A DNA stretch of 19,726 nucleotides from DATHBD01 sp035296325 (GTDB taxonomy: Bacteria > Actinomycetota > Actinomycetes > Mycobacteriales > Micromonosporaceae). A model generated the notes under the pieces. It was not told the origin of the DNA, did not search any database, and was given only the letters and a program-made list of their open reading frames with translations. The position numbers and the translations under genes are program-made. Positions 8,321 to 17,800 of this stretch are shown in pieces; within the stretch, counting starts at the first letter, position 1; every line of letters begins with the position of its first letter. The stretch spans positions 1 through 19,726 of the forward strand of contig DATHBD010000022.1 in the NCBI GenBank assembly GCA_035296325.1, read 5' to 3'.

Positions 8321-8366
8321 GATGCAGACGTGGGCGGTCGCGACAGCGGCCGCCCACACCTGCATC
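8321..8366 (+). terminator. Strong hairpin after the 170-aa gene
   Basis: Positions 8321-8337 pair with 8350-8366 over 15 of 17 positions; the two adjacent mismatches split the stem into GATGCAG/CTGCATC and GTGGGCGG/CCGCCCAC. The loop is 12 nt. It begins 17 nt past the stop codon. No T-run follows, which is usual for actinobacterial terminators. It may end or attenuate transcription, making the 170-aa protein more abundant than the genes after it. Confidence 0.6.
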
Positions 8367-8452
8367 TACCGGGCCCCGCGGCAGGCCTCCGCTCCACGAA
8401 TACCATCCGCCCAGGCTGTGCCAACGGCTCCGGACGACAAAGGAGGCCAGAG

Positions 8453-8977
8453 ATGATCGCCAGCACGCTGGCCTCCGTCAAGATCTCGTCCGGGGTCACC
8501 CTCGCGAAGGTGGGAATGCTGGCCTTCGTTGGCTGTGTGTCCATCGGGATGCTCTCGGCTTCGGAGGCACCGCAGTCCCCCGCTCCGTCTCTCGACATCG
8601 TTGGTGAGCCGGGTCAGGCCTTCACAATCAGCGGCACGACCCACCTACCGCTCGGCCCCGATATCACGGCACCGGTGGAGTTGACGCTCAGCAACCCGAA
8701 TGACGTGGGGCTGACCATCACGACGCTGACCGTGCAGATTCGTGACATTCGAGTCCCGGCCGGCCGCGGCCCGTGCCTGGCGGAAAACTTCGAGATCCAC
8801 CAATACTCCGGCAGTTACGGGTTCGTGCTCGGGGCTTTGCGGACCGCGACGTTCACCGACCTGGGCATCGCGGCGGCGGAGTGGCCGCGGCTCACCATGA
8901 TCAACCTTCCGGTCAACCAGGACGCCTGCAAGAACGCCAAAATCGCGCTCGAGATCACCGGCGAGGCCTTCCATTGA
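8453..8977 (+). CDS. Exported two-cysteine beta protein related to the 170-aa protein (174 aa)
   Basis: AAAGGAGG (8439-8446) lies 6 nt before the ATG at 8453 and decides the start; the frame is open further upstream without support. Residues 15-34 form a hydrophobic export segment; cleavage near S37-E38 is plausible. C28 sits in FVGC, a poor lipobox. Unlike its neighbours it lacks A-Y-W. The mature region repeats the module of the 170-aa protein: LTLSNPNDVGLTI, a cysteine followed by F (PCLAENF), then WPRLTMINLPVNQDACKNAK carrying the second cysteine. Probably a secreted or anchored partner of the 170-aa protein (inference). It belongs to a poorly characterised actinobacterial group to which I cannot give a function. 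Confidence 0.8.
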   Translation: MIASTLASVKISSGVTLAKVGMLAFVGCVSIGMLSASEAPQSPAPSLDIVGEPGQAFTISGTTHLPLGPDITAPVELTLSNPNDVGLTITTLTVQIRDIRVPAGRGPCLAENFEIHQYSGSYGFVLGALRTATFTDLGIAAAEWPRLTMINLPVNQDACKNAKIALEITGEAFH

Positions 8978-9177
8978 CCGGAGTCGCCTGCCGCCGTCCG
9001 CATCGGCGTCAACGCCGCACAGGACGGCGCAAAGCGCACCCAACCGGCCCTGTTCCCGTCCGCCACCCGTCGCCATGAGGGTTATCACTGCGTACCGGCG
9101 GGTAAGCCAGCAGGTACCGCAGCGGCTATCCGAACGTTGCCGGTACATGAACGCGGGCGCGATCCGAGGAGACAGCG

Positions 9178-10146
<969 letters not shown>

Positions 10147-10267
10147 TCGCCGCGACGGGTGTGTCGCTTCGCCGGCGCGCATCGCCCGCGCCAGTGGCTG
10201 ACCGCGTCTGACCGCACAGCGCTCGCTATTTTTCGTGAACCGCAGGGGTCGGCCGACACCTCCTTAT

Positions 10268-10311
10268 TGCGTATAGACCTGCTCCCACGAATGCGAGCAG
10301 GTCTATACGCA
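10268..10311. terminator. Perfect 17-bp hairpin, probable terminator
   Basis: TGCGTATAGACCTGCTC (10268-10284) pairs without mismatch with GAGCAGGTCTATACGCA (10295-10311) around a 10-nt loop. It lies 121 nt past the stop of the acidic-protein gene. The stem is much less GC-rich than the surroundings. A terminator for the plus arm is the simplest reading; no T-tract follows. A protein-binding palindrome is an alternative. Confidence 0.65.
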
Positions 10312-10506
10312 TCGTCGTGACCCACCGAGTCAGTCCTGATCGGCAGACGATCGGCGCGGTGTGCGGCTTGGGCGACCGCGGCAACGCCGGCGGGCAAGCC
10401 CGTGGCTGACCAAAGGGTGCGGCGACGGGTTAGGTGAGCAGCTCCGGGCAGCCGCGCCCAGCCGAACCACCGGCCCAGCAACCAGCTCCGGTCAGCCTCC
10501 CTCCCC

Positions 10507-10526
10507 CCCGACCCGACCCGACCCGA
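10507..10526 (+). repeat. Pentanucleotide repeat (CCCGA)4
   Basis: Four perfect CCCGA copies lie within a C-rich tract ending in CCGGGTCC, about 110 nt upstream of smpB. Likely a simple-sequence repeat. Confidence 0.85.
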
Positions 10527-10638
10527 CCGGGTCCGCGGTGAGCGGCGGGTACCCGTTCGCGGGCAACTGCTGGAAGTGGGCGGCGCCGCGCCCCCGCCGG
10601 GAAGTGGCCGGTACCTTGGATGCGGGCAGCTTCACGCC

Positions 10639-11147
10639 GTGGAACGTACGTGGGAGGTCGTCGCGTCCAGGGAGATCGGTCGCAAGGTCATCGCGTCCAA
10701 CCGCAAGGCGCGACACGACTACGCGATCCTCAAGACGTACGAGGCGGGGATCGTGCTCGTCGGCACCGAGGTCAAGTCGCTGCGCGCGGGGCGGGTCTCG
10801 CTGGTGGACGCGTTCGCCCAGGAGAGCAACGGCGAGACATGCTGCACGGGCTGCACATCGCGGAGTACGGGTACGGCACCTGGACCAACCACCAGCCCCG
10901 GCGGACCCGCAAGCTGCTGCTGCGGCGGGTGGAGATCGACCGGATCCTGGACCGGGTCAGGGAAGGCGGCCTGACGCTGGTGCCGCTCTCCATGTACTTC
11001 GAGAACGGCTGGGCGAAGGTCGAGCTCAGCCTCGCCCGCGGCAAGCGGTCGTACGACAAACGTCAGGCACTTGCCGAGCGGGACGCCAACCGGGAGATCG
11101 CCCGGCAGATGGGTCGCCATCTCAAGGGCGTACCCGGCACGCGGTGA
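10639..11147 (+). pseudogene. smpB: smpB, SsrA/tmRNA-binding protein, interrupted by a -1 frameshift
   Basis: SmpB binds tmRNA and brings it to stalled ribosomes for trans-translation. The first part, from GTG 10639, reads GRKVIASNRKARHDYAILKT and GTEVKSLRAG, the SmpB core. After SNGE at 10834-10836 the frame is lost. The remainder continues in the next frame from about 10842: LHGLHIAEYGYGTWTNH, then LTLVPLSMYFENG and the KRSYDKRQAL tail. One missing G in ACATG^CTG (10837-10844) explains it: ACA TGG CTG would restore GETWLHG, giving about 169 aa, normal for SmpB. Both halves are well conserved, so the lesion is very recent or a sequence error. No start in this frame has a good ribosome-binding site; GTG 10639 is the best choice. 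Confidence 0.9.
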
Positions 11148-11160
11148 GGCGGGCGGGCGC

Positions 11161-11176
11161 TAGGTTGATGGTCATG
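11161..11176 (+). promoter_or_regulatory. Leaderless promoter and start of the LigD-type polymerase gene
   Basis: TAGGTT (11161-11166) is followed by 7 nt and then the ATG at 11174, the spacing at which the A of ATG would be the transcription start. There is no Shine-Dalgarno sequence. This favours 11174 over the ATG at 11168. The same arrangement precedes the DUF2252 gene. Confidence 0.55.
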
Positions 11177-12157
11177 GCGGCTGGGAAGAGCAAGGCTCCC
11201 TCGGTGGACCTCGAGGTGGGTGCGCACACCGTGCGGGTCAGCAACCCCGACCGCGTGTACTTCCCGGCGCACGGCCACACGAAGCTCGACCTGGCGCGGT
11301 ACTACCTCGCGGTCGGCGACGGCATCGTCCGCGCTCTGCGGGAGCGCCCGTGCATGCTGCATCGCTTCCCGGACGGTGTCAGCGGCGAGAAGGTGCACCA
11401 GAAGCGCGTCCCGCACGGCGCACCGCCGTGGCTGGAGACGGTGCGGGTGCACTTCCCGCGCTACAACCGGCACGCCGACGAGCTGTGCGTCACCGAGGTG
11501 GCCCACGTGGTCTGGGCCGTGCAGATGTCGACCGTCGAGTTCCACCCCTGGAATTCCCGCCGCGCCGACGTGGAGCGGCCCGACGAGTGGCGCATTGATC
11601 TGGACCCGATGCCGGAGTGCGGGTTCGACACGGTCCGGCGCGTGGCCGGCGTCGCCCGCGAGGTGCTCGACGAGCTGGGCATCGTCGGGTGGCCGAAGAC
11701 CTCCGGCGGCCGCGGCCTGCACGTGTACGTCCGGATCACCCCGCAGTGGAGCTTCGGCGACGTACGGCGCGCGGCGCTGGCATTCGCGCGCGAGGTCGAG
11801 CGGCGGATCCCGCAGGACGTGACCACCACGTGGTGGCGCAAGGACCGCGACCCCGAGGCGTTGTTCATCGACTACAACCAGAACGCCCGCGACCACACGA
11901 TCGCCAGCGCGTACTCCGTGCGCGGCGTACCCGACGCGACGGTGTCGGCGCCGATCACCTGGGACGAGATTGCCGACGTCGACCCGCACGACTTCACCAT
12001 CGCCACCGTCCCGGCGCGCTTCGCCGAGCTGGGTGATCTGCACGCCCGGATCGACGACCGGGCCTTCTCGCTGGAGCCGCTGCTGCAGTGGGCCGAGCGC
12101 GACGAGCGGGCCGGCATCGCCGACCCGGGCGAGCCGGCTGCGCCGCCCACACCCTGA
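11174..12157 (+). CDS. ligD: LigD-type NHEJ polymerase domain protein, stand-alone (327 aa)
   Basis: This is the primase-polymerase (PolDom) part of bacterial LigD, which adds nucleotides at Ku-bound double-strand breaks. The start is discussed under the leaderless promoter. The N-terminus reads VRVSNPDRVYFP and TKLDLARYY, typical of the family. D142 and D144 in IDLDP are the metal-binding catalytic aspartates; SGGRGLHVYV (177-186) carries H183; FIDYNQN (231-237) supplies the third acidic residue, D233. There is no ligase or phosphoesterase domain, and the length fits the single-domain form common in actinobacteria, where LigD activities are split among genes. No ku or ligase gene is in the window. 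It starts 26 bp after smpB and is convergent with the DUF2252 gene, 9 bp apart. Confidence 0.93.
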   Translation: MAAGKSKAPSVDLEVGAHTVRVSNPDRVYFPAHGHTKLDLARYYLAVGDGIVRALRERPCMLHRFPDGVSGEKVHQKRVPHGAPPWLETVRVHFPRYNRHADELCVTEVAHVVWAVQMSTVEFHPWNSRRADVERPDEWRIDLDPMPECGFDTVRRVAGVAREVLDELGIVGWPKTSGGRGLHVYVRITPQWSFGDVRRAALAFAREVERRIPQDVTTTWWRKDRDPEALFIDYNQNARDHTIASAYSVRGVPDATVSAPITWDEIADVDPHDFTIATVPARFAELGDLHARIDDRAFSLEPLLQWAERDERAGIADPGEPAAPPTP

Positions 12158-12166
12158 CCAGGACGG

Positions 12167-13477
12167 TCAGAGCCCGGGCAGCCGATTGTTACGGAACAGG
12201 TCAACGAAGATCTGGTGGTCGTCGCGGGCCTGCGCGCCGTACCGGTGGGCGAATTCGGCCAGATGGTCGACGAAGCCGGCCTCGTCCCGGTCCACGGCCG
12301 CGACGATCGCCTCCTCGGTGGAGAAGTCGACCAGGTCGTGGCTGGACTCGTCGTCGGCGACCGAGTGCATCCGGGCCACCGCCCGGCCCAGGTCGCTCAC
12401 CACACCGACGAGTTCGTCCGGCTCGTCCACCTCACCCCAGTCCCGGTCGGCGGCGTACGGCGAGACCTCTGCCACCAACTGCCCGACCCCGTGCAGTTCG
12501 GTGAAGCCCAGCCACGCGTCGGCGGCCGCCTGCAACGCCCGCTGCGACTCGGCCGTACGGTGCCCCTGGTGGCGGAAGTAGCCGCGGACCCGCTCGTCGT
12601 CGATGTGCCGGGCCACCGCGGGCACCTGGGCCTGCTTCATGTAGATGACGACGTCGTTCTCCAGCGCCTGGGTGTTGCCCTCCAGCAGCAGGTTGTACGA
12701 CGGCAGCCCGGCCGAACCGATGCCGACGCCCTTGCGCAGCACCACGTCCTTGATGGCGGTGGCGACCGGGCGGACCACCCCGGTGGATGGCGGCAGCGTC
12801 GTGAGGTAGTCGGTGAACGCCTCGCACACCGCCGCCCGGGTCTCCGCGTCGATCTCGAAGACGCCCTCCGCCAGCGAGAACCGCCGGTCGTAGTTGTCGA
12901 TCGTGGTCTGGCTGGCGAGCAGGTCGACCCGGGTGTTGAGCCGGGCCCGCTGCAGCACCGTGCGGAGCACACCGTCGGCGTTGTCCAGCGTGATCGAACC
13001 GATCGCGTCGTCCCCGCCCGCCGCGATCGCCCGCAGCTCGGTCAGGTATGCCGTGGCGAAGCGGCGCACCAGCTCGCCGATCACCTCGTCGGAGAGCGCC
13101 TTGGCGTACCCGATCAACGCCACGCTCGCCGCGAACCGTTTGAGGTCCCAGGAGAACGGCCCGACGTACGCCTCGTCGAAGTCGTTGACGTTGAACACCA
13201 GCTGCCCGGACGAGTTCATGTACGTGCCGAAGTTCTCCGCGTGCAGATCGCCGTGGATCCAGACCCGGCTGGTGTGCGCGTCCAGGAAGCTGGAGTCTGC
13301 CCAGTCGCCGGTCTGGTCGGCATAGAACAGTGCGGCGCTGCCCCGGTAGAAGGCGAACGGCGACGCCGCCATCTTGCGGAACTTTCGGCGGAATGCGACC
13401 GGGTCGCCGGCCATCGACTCGCCGAATTCGCGGGTCAGCACGTCGACGATCAGCGCGCCGCGCTCTGCAGTACTCAT
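12167..13477 (-). CDS. DUF2252 protein, kinase-like fold (436 aa)
   Basis: I chose the ATG at 13477 (MSTAERGALIVDVL). Upstream codons are open but Pro/Gly-rich and unlike the family, and TAACCT sits 7 nt before this ATG. RRKFRKMAASPFAFYRGSAA is a DUF2252 hallmark. IHGDLHAENFGTY (H75-D77-N82) and NVNDFDEAYVGPFSWDLKR (D99, D101) resemble the catalytic loop and metal-binding motif of aminoglycoside-phosphotransferase-like kinases. Length is normal for the family. A phosphotransferase role is inferred from these motifs; the substrate is unknown. It is last in the minus-strand series after GH92 and GT4, 52 bp from GT4, but its own promoter suggests separate transcription. Confidence 0.9.
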   Translation of the reverse strand: MSTAERGALIVDVLTREFGESMAGDPVAFRRKFRKMAASPFAFYRGSAALFYADQTGDWADSSFLDAHTSRVWIHGDLHAENFGTYMNSSGQLVFNVNDFDEAYVGPFSWDLKRFAASVALIGYAKALSDEVIGELVRRFATAYLTELRAIAAGGDDAIGSITLDNADGVLRTVLQRARLNTRVDLLASQTTIDNYDRRFSLAEGVFEIDAETRAAVCEAFTDYLTTLPPSTGVVRPVATAIKDVVLRKGVGIGSAGLPSYNLLLEGNTQALENDVVIYMKQAQVPAVARHIDDERVRGYFRHQGHRTAESQRALQAAADAWLGFTELHGVGQLVAEVSPYAADRDWGEVDEPDELVGVVSDLGRAVARMHSVADDESSHDLVDFSTEEAIVAAVDRDEAGFVDHLAEFAHRYGAQARDDHQIFVDLFRNNRLPGL

Positions 13478-13490
13478 GCTCGGCAGGTTA
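13475..13490 (-). promoter_or_regulatory. Leaderless promoter and start of the DUF2252 gene
   Basis: On the minus strand TAACCT (13490-13485) is followed by GCCGAGC and then ATG: 7 nt, the same geometry as before the LigD-type gene. There is no Shine-Dalgarno sequence and no clear -35 hexamer. Confidence 0.5.
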
Positions 13491-13529
13491 GCCGGCGGCG
13501 GCCACCCGGCAGGGCCGTTGGGGAACCTG

Positions 13530-14774
13530 CTACCCGGAAGACCTCGTCCGGGCGCCCACCGGGCGCCGCTGGCCGACGCCCCTGGCCCGCCCACCGCGGT
13601 ACGTGCGGTCAATCAGCGTGGCGTACGCCGCGATCATGCGGGTGAGGCTGAACCTGGGCCGGCTTGCGGCGAGCGTGGCACCGAACTCGGCGCGGCGGGC
13701 CACCGCCTCCGTCCAGGCGGCACTGATCGCGCCGGGGTCGGGGGCGGTGATGATCCCGTGGCCGGCCACGATGGACGCGCAGTCCCCGACGTCGGTGGCG
13801 ACCGGGATGGCACCACACATCGCGCCCTCGATGAGGCACAACGGTGCGGCCTCCCCCACCGACGAGGTCAGGGACACCACGTCGGCGGCTGCGTACAGAG
13901 CCTCCATGTCACCGCGCACGCCGAGCAGGATCAGGCGCTGCAGCAGCCTCGGCTCGTCGGCGAAGGTGGCTTCGATGTCGACGCACAGCTCCGCGTTCGC
14001 CAGGCTCATGCCGGCCCCACACATCACCACGTGCCCGGCCGGCTCGCGCTTCAGATAGTCCCGGGCAGCCCGCAGGAACAGCGGCACGTTCTTCATCGGC
14101 GCGTACCGGGCGGCGAAGACCACCAGCTTCGCCTCCGGCGGCACTCCGAGCTCGCGGCGCAGGGTGGCGCGTTTGCGGGCGGACGCCGGTCGAAACCTCG
14201 CCAGATCGACGCCGTTCGGGATGACCTGCAGGATGCTCCCCGGGATGCCGGCCGCCTGATAGGCGGTCCTGGTGGATTCGGCGCAGCAGATCGCGGCCGG
14301 AACCCGCCCGTCGGCGACCGCGGCGGCCAGCGACGCCAGCGCGCTGCCCTGGTTCGCGGGGTCGGACCGGTGCAGACAGACGATGACCGGCGTGCGCGGG
14401 AAGCCGGCCTGGTTCAGCAGATGGAAGGGCTGCTCCTTGAGCGAGAGGATGATGTCGGCGCGGATCGCATGCCCGGCCGCCACCGTCAGCTCGGAGTCGC
14501 TGTACACCATCGGATCGACGTTCGGGCCGGAGCCACGACCCAGCGAGGCGACCGGCACGCCGGCGGCCGTCAGCGACCGGTAGCGGGCGTCGTTCTCCAT
14601 CCGCTGGATGAGCGTTTCGCGACGCATCTCCCGGTGGATGCTGAGCACCGAGTGCACCTGCCTGCCCCGCCCGTGCAGCCCCGCCACGACAGCGGTGTGC
14701 AGCGCCCGGGCACCTCCGGCGAAGAAGCCTTCGTAGACCGACAGCACGTGCAGTTCGCCCACCATGGCAGTCAT
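13530..14774 (-). CDS. GT4-family glycosyltransferase (414 aa)
   Basis: GT-B fold retaining glycosyltransferase that moves a sugar from a nucleotide donor. The N-terminal half begins LHVLSVYEGFFAGGARALHT, the usual first strand and Gly-rich loop. VIPNGVDLARFRP precedes the C-terminal half. VFAARYAPMKNVPLFLRAA is the donor-side strand and helix. E308 and E316 in EAAPLCLIE form the EX7E motif of family 4. There is no signal peptide or membrane segment, so it acts in the cytoplasm or at the inner face of the membrane. The start is ATG 14774 or 14765; neither has a strong ribosome-binding site. It lies 108 bp after GH92 on the same strand. Donor and acceptor cannot be read from sequence; the mannosidase neighbours make a mannose-related product conceivable. 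Confidence 0.9.
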   Translation of the reverse strand: MTAMVGELHVLSVYEGFFAGGARALHTAVVAGLHGRGRQVHSVLSIHREMRRETLIQRMENDARYRSLTAAGVPVASLGRGSGPNVDPMVYSDSELTVAAGHAIRADIILSLKEQPFHLLNQAGFPRTPVIVCLHRSDPANQGSALASLAAAVADGRVPAAICCAESTRTAYQAAGIPGSILQVIPNGVDLARFRPASARKRATLRRELGVPPEAKLVVFAARYAPMKNVPLFLRAARDYLKREPAGHVVMCGAGMSLANAELCVDIEATFADEPRLLQRLILLGVRGDMEALYAAADVVSLTSSVGEAAPLCLIEGAMCGAIPVATDVGDCASIVAGHGIITAPDPGAISAAWTEAVARRAEFGATLAASRPRFSLTRMIAAYATLIDRTYRGGRARGVGQRRPVGARTRSSG

Positions 14775-14836
14775 GGTCGCCGCCCCGAAGGCATGGACCG
14801 GAACGGGTCGGTGAACTTCCGGTTTCCCGGCGGTGA

Positions 14837-14859
14837 CGGACCGGTACGCCAGCGGTCCG
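14837..14859. terminator. Short hairpin between the GH92 and GT4 genes
   Basis: CGGACCG (14837-14843) pairs with CGGTCCG (14853-14859) around a 9-nt loop, in the 108-bp gap. A weak terminator or mRNA-processing structure is possible. It would partly uncouple GT4 from GH92. Confidence 0.3.
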
Positions 14860-14882
14860 GGACGCTGGAGCCGGGTCCGGCC

Positions 14883-17800
14883 TCACACCACGGCGACTGC
14901 GAAGACGTGCAGGTCGCCGCCGGATACCTCGGCCGGCAGCGTGATGCTGGCGACCCGCCGACCGGCCCGCAGCACGATCGGTGCGGTGGCGAACAGGTAC
15001 GTCGTCGCGGGCTCCTGCCCGCCGGCGGCATTTCGGTACGCCATCCGCGCCGCGACCGCGTTGCCGAACCGTGGACCCTCCGCGCCGTCCGCGCCGGTGA
15101 TCCAGTCGCCGAACCCGATCCGCGCCGTCTGGGCGGTGCCGTCGGCGTACCGGATCGTCGCGTCGCCGCTGGCGTTGCCGTTGGTGGCGACACCCAGCAG
15201 CGCCAGCCGGCTCGCCGCTGCCGGTGCGGCGGCAAGCTCGAGGGTCTGGTCCCCACCGCCGGCCTGGATGTTGTCGGGCTGCCCCGCCGGGTGGCCCGGC
15301 CAGACAAAGGTGAAGGCACCAACGCGGACCTGCCCCCCGGGTACGACGCCGGTGGCGGCCAGCGCCTGTGCCGAGTAGCTGAATCCGCCCCGGTCGAGCG
15401 CGGCGTCGGTGGTCGCCGCATCGTCGGACACGCCGACGTTGTTGGCGTGCCAGAGCACCGAGCCCGGTCGGGCGACCCGGACCGTCAGGGCACCCGCGGC
15501 GGGGACGACCTCGCCGAGGCTGGTCAACGTGATCGGCAACCGATGGAACGCCTCGACCGCGTGGGGTGCGGTCGAGACGCTGATCTCGACCGACACCGGC
15601 CCGTGCGCGGGGACGTCCACCGTGCCGCCGGCCGGGTCGACCACCAGGCCGGCCGGCGCGTCGGCCGCCCACGCGACCGTGGTCGGAGCGCCGGTGACGG
15701 TGGCGATCACCAGGTTCGTCGGCACCGCAGCGTCGCCCGGCCCGATCCGCACCTCGCCCGGGTGGAACGCGCCTAGCATGGCCCGTTCACCGTCGCGGTA
15801 GGACGGTGGCACATCGGCCGGCGCAGCGCCCCAGCCCGGGTCCGGCTGGTCGACGAGCGTGAACTCCACCGCCCCACCCTCGACGGCGAACGACTCGGGC
15901 AGCCAGGGCTGCGCGGTGGCGGCACCGTTGACCAGCACGCCGGCGACGGCGTACCGGTCGGCCGAGGCACCTGGCGCGTCGATCGTGATCGTCTGGCCGG
16001 TGGCCCGCCGCAGCACCGCACGCGGGAACAGCGGGCTGCCGAGCACGAGTTCGGCGCGGCCCGGCACCTGGGGGTAGAGGCCGAGCGCGGCCCAGATGTA
16101 CCACGACGACATCGCGCCCAGGTCGTTGTTGCCGACGAATCCCGACGCGTCGGCACGCCACAGCGTGTTCACCGCCCGCCGGACGACCTCCTGCGTCCGG
16201 TGCGGGGCGCCGGCGTAGACGTACACCCACGGCGCGTTCAACGAGGGTTCGTTGCCGAGGAACGCGTACGCCTTGCGGGGTCCGGCGTTCAGCTCGGTGA
16301 AGAACGTGTCGAGTCCGGCGATCACCGCCTCGTCGCCGCCTCTGGCGTTGATCAGCGCCCGCAGGTTGTAGGGGACCATCCAGGCGTACTGCGCGCCGTT
16401 GCCCTCGATGTACCGGGTCGGGCTGGCCGGGTCGAACGGCGTGCGGAACGAGCCGTCGCGGTGGCGCGGCTGCAGGTGGCCGGTGGCCGGATGGAACAGG
16501 TTCTGCCAGTACTGGGCCCGCGCCAGGAACTGCTGGTACACCGTGGTGTCGCCGAGGCGGGCGGCGAGTTGGGCGATGCCGAAGTCGGCCGTGGTGTACT
16601 CCAGCGTGGTGCTGGGCGCGCCGGGCACGTAGCCGAGCGTCTGATAGTCGGCCAGACCGGGCCGTTCCACATAGCTCGCGGTGTGCGGCTGCACCGTCGT
16701 GGCGCCGTGCACCATCGAGGCCAGCGCGCCGGCGGCGTCGAAGTCGGTCGCGCCGAACGCGTACGCGCTGGCGAGGATGGAATGGTACGGATCGCCGGTC
16801 ATCACACCGGTGAAGTCGTTGTTGTGCGACCACCGGTCCCACACGTCACCGGACTGCCGGGCCTGGTTGAGCATGGACTGGGCCATATCCGCCGTCTCCG
16901 CCGGAGCCAACAGTGCCAGCAGTTGGATCTGTGAGCGGTAGATGTCCCAGCCGGAGAAGTTCGCGTACTGCACATGACCGTCGGCGCACTTGTGGATCTC
17001 ACCGTCGAAGCCGATGTAACGCCCGTCGGCGTCGCTGAACACATTGGGCTGCAACAGGCTGTGGTAGAGCTGCGTGTAGAAGATCGTGGTCTGCTCCGCC
17101 GTCCCGCCGGTGACCTCGATCTGGCCGAGCCGGGCGTTCCACGCCGCGCGCGCCCGCGCCCTGACCTCGTCGAACGTACTCGTGCCCTGCTCCGCGACGA
17201 CGTTGGCGGCCGCACCCGCGACGCTGACATAGGACAGCCCCACCCGGACCTGCACGGTGCGGTCGCCGCCGAGGTCGAAGGTGACGAACGCCCCTGACCC
17301 CGGGCCGGACGCGGTCGGGGCCGGGCTCACCGAGTCCTCATGCCAGGTGCCGAGCGCCTGGAACGGCCGGTCGAACGTCGCGGAGAAGTACACCCGGTAG
17401 ACGTTGCCGCTGCCGCAGAAGTCGCCGCTCACCGCCCAGCCGCTGATCGAGTCGTCGCCGACCTCGACGTGCGCGTCGCTGACGCCGCGGACCGAGCCGG
17501 CCACGTCCACCAGCAGCGTCGCGGGCGCGTCGGCCGGGTACGTGATCCGCCCAATGCCCGAGCGCTGCGTCACGGTGAGCTCCATGGTGGCCCCGGAGTC
17601 CAGCGTCACCGCGTAGTACCCGGGCGTCGCGGTCTCGTTGTCGTGGGAGAACGTGGCCACGTAGCGGTCCCGGTCGGTCGCCGGGGAGGTACGCACCTCG
17701 CCGGGGTAGGGCAGGAACGGGATGTCCTGCCCGGCGTCGCAGCCGGCACCGGAGAGGTGGGTCAGGCTGAAGCCCCGAATCCGATCGTCCGGGTAGTGGT

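Larger units (their letters stand above)
10147..10638. other. Intergenic region between the acidic protein and smpB
   Basis: About 490 bp with no convincing gene. It holds the perfect hairpin at 10268-10311 and the CCCGA repeat at 10507-10526, each listed separately. TACCTT at 10612-10617 is a possible -10 element for smpB with an untranslated leader of about 15 nt. I see nothing else. Confidence 0.6.

Noticed and set aside
8500..8560. Lipoprotein signal in the 174-aa protein (FVGC)
   Set aside because: Phe at -3 is not accepted in a lipobox and the hydrophobic core continues beyond the cysteine.
10842..11147. Internal restart at the ATG near 10839 as a functional half SmpB
   Set aside because: It would lack the core that binds tmRNA; no ribosome-binding site precedes it.
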